Positions 35,261 through 35,892 of a DNA stretch of 35,892 nt are shown here, piece after piece. Made by a program: the position numbers and the translations under genes. This DNA comes from Agmasoma carcini (nom. nud.). Taxonomy: Eukaryota; Microsporidia; Thelohaniidae. Within the stretch, counting starts at the first letter, position 1. Each line of letters starts with the position of its first letter. The DNA lies in NCBI GenBank assembly GCA_029232285.1, contig JAOXFI010000035.1, positions 1 to 35,892 on the forward strand, read 5' to 3'. A model generated the notes under the pieces. It searched no databases. It had not been told where the DNA came from and saw nothing but the letters and a program-made list of their open reading frames with translations.

Positions 35261-35892
35261 CATTAAATCTTCTGATAACATATTTTTTGATGCAATTTAG
35301 TGATAGTCTTACCTTAAATGGTATTATTAGCTTTTAATGAAATCAAATGTGATTAACATATATATTAAGGTTTTTATAAAATGAATATTGTATAAGTAAA
35401 TATAATTATTTTTTCTAATATTAATATATATTCAATACAAATATATTTTGCTTTGGTGAGTTATAATAATTTCTCTGTTTTTGCCAACCTTATATATATT
35501 TAAAAATATTTTCTAGCTCGGCAAGATGATTTATGAATTTAGAAATAAAAAATCGTTTTATATTCTTAGTTTATATACAGAACAGCAATTCTATTCTAAT
35601 CAACCCGGTTATTATATAAAATGTTATCATTAAATAAAATATTATCATTAATTAAAATCTTTTTACAAAGACAAATATTTAACTTATAAATATGGGGTTT
35701 TCAACCAAGGTAGCTACACATTAGTTAATGAAGTTATATAGATTAGTTAAATAATTCGTATACAAAAAAAAGTTATTAAATTATAACAAAAAATAAATAT
35801 TATTGATCAGTTCAAAATAAAAAATACAGCACACAATGTTCCCAAGTGATCGCTCGTCTTAGTACTTAATTGAGCTCTTACTGTCTTGACTT

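Overview
The window looks like a nuclear segment of a microsporidian, most likely from the Nosema/Vairimorpha group. It is strongly AT-rich. Its genes are compact, apparently intronless and eukaryotic in type, with short or degenerate versions of fungal proteins. It carries an NTT-type ATP/ADP translocase, which among eukaryotes is typical of microsporidia and plastids. It also holds many decayed transposons of the Tc1/mariner and IS1595 (ISXO2/Merlin-like) types, common in Nosema-like genomes. The assignment is inference from gene content; no rRNA is present to place it.

Layout. 1-145 is a 9-bp minisatellite at the window edge. 532-2253 is the nucleotide transporter, followed by a small membrane protein on the minus strand. 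2672-4066 is simple-sequence DNA. 4067-11637 is the main gene-rich block: RNA polymerase I subunit A12, an unknown helical protein with N-terminal repeats, a Cyc8/Ssn6-like TPR protein, a ceramide synthase (TLC domain), two divergent monothiol glutaredoxin-like proteins, a RING-H2 membrane protein and a Sac-family phosphoinositide phosphatase. 11638-16576 is a transposon graveyard. 16577-18446 holds thioredoxin, a short DTD-like protein, tRNA-Gln(CUG), D-aminoacyl-tRNA deacylase (DTD) and a small possible OB-fold protein. 18447-23779 is a second large graveyard. 23780-32381 holds lysyl-tRNA synthetase, an SPX-EXS (SYG1/XPR1) phosphate exporter with a tiny divergent partner, Pus1-type pseudouridine synthase and the PheRS beta subunit. 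32382-35892 is a third graveyard.

Translation and tRNA quality control are well represented (LysRS, PheRS beta, Pus1, DTD, tRNA-Gln), as are redox (thioredoxin, two glutaredoxins) and membrane or lipid functions (ceramide synthase, Sac phosphatase, phosphate and nucleotide transport). Several start codons sit just after an A-tract/T-tract (AAATTT-like) and/or CCC, which helped decide starts. For LysRS, XPR1, PheRS beta and the 295-aa protein the real start is an internal ATG, not an upstream TTG.

Most interesting points: (1) a DTD gene whose C-terminal Gly-cisPro motif is missing lies beside an 87-aa ORF that looks like a shrunken DTD paralogue, lacks the SQFT motif and keeps a C-terminal NDGPVTF. 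Because DTD is a dimer whose Gly-cisPro motif acts across the subunit interface, the pair could be a split, obligate heterodimer. (2) An interspersed non-coding repeat family occurs in at least five copies on both strands, several directly upstream of genes. (3) Two 156-bp MITEs lie in opposite orientation. (4) Two divergent start codons sit two bases apart inside a CCCAT-AG-ATGGG palindrome.
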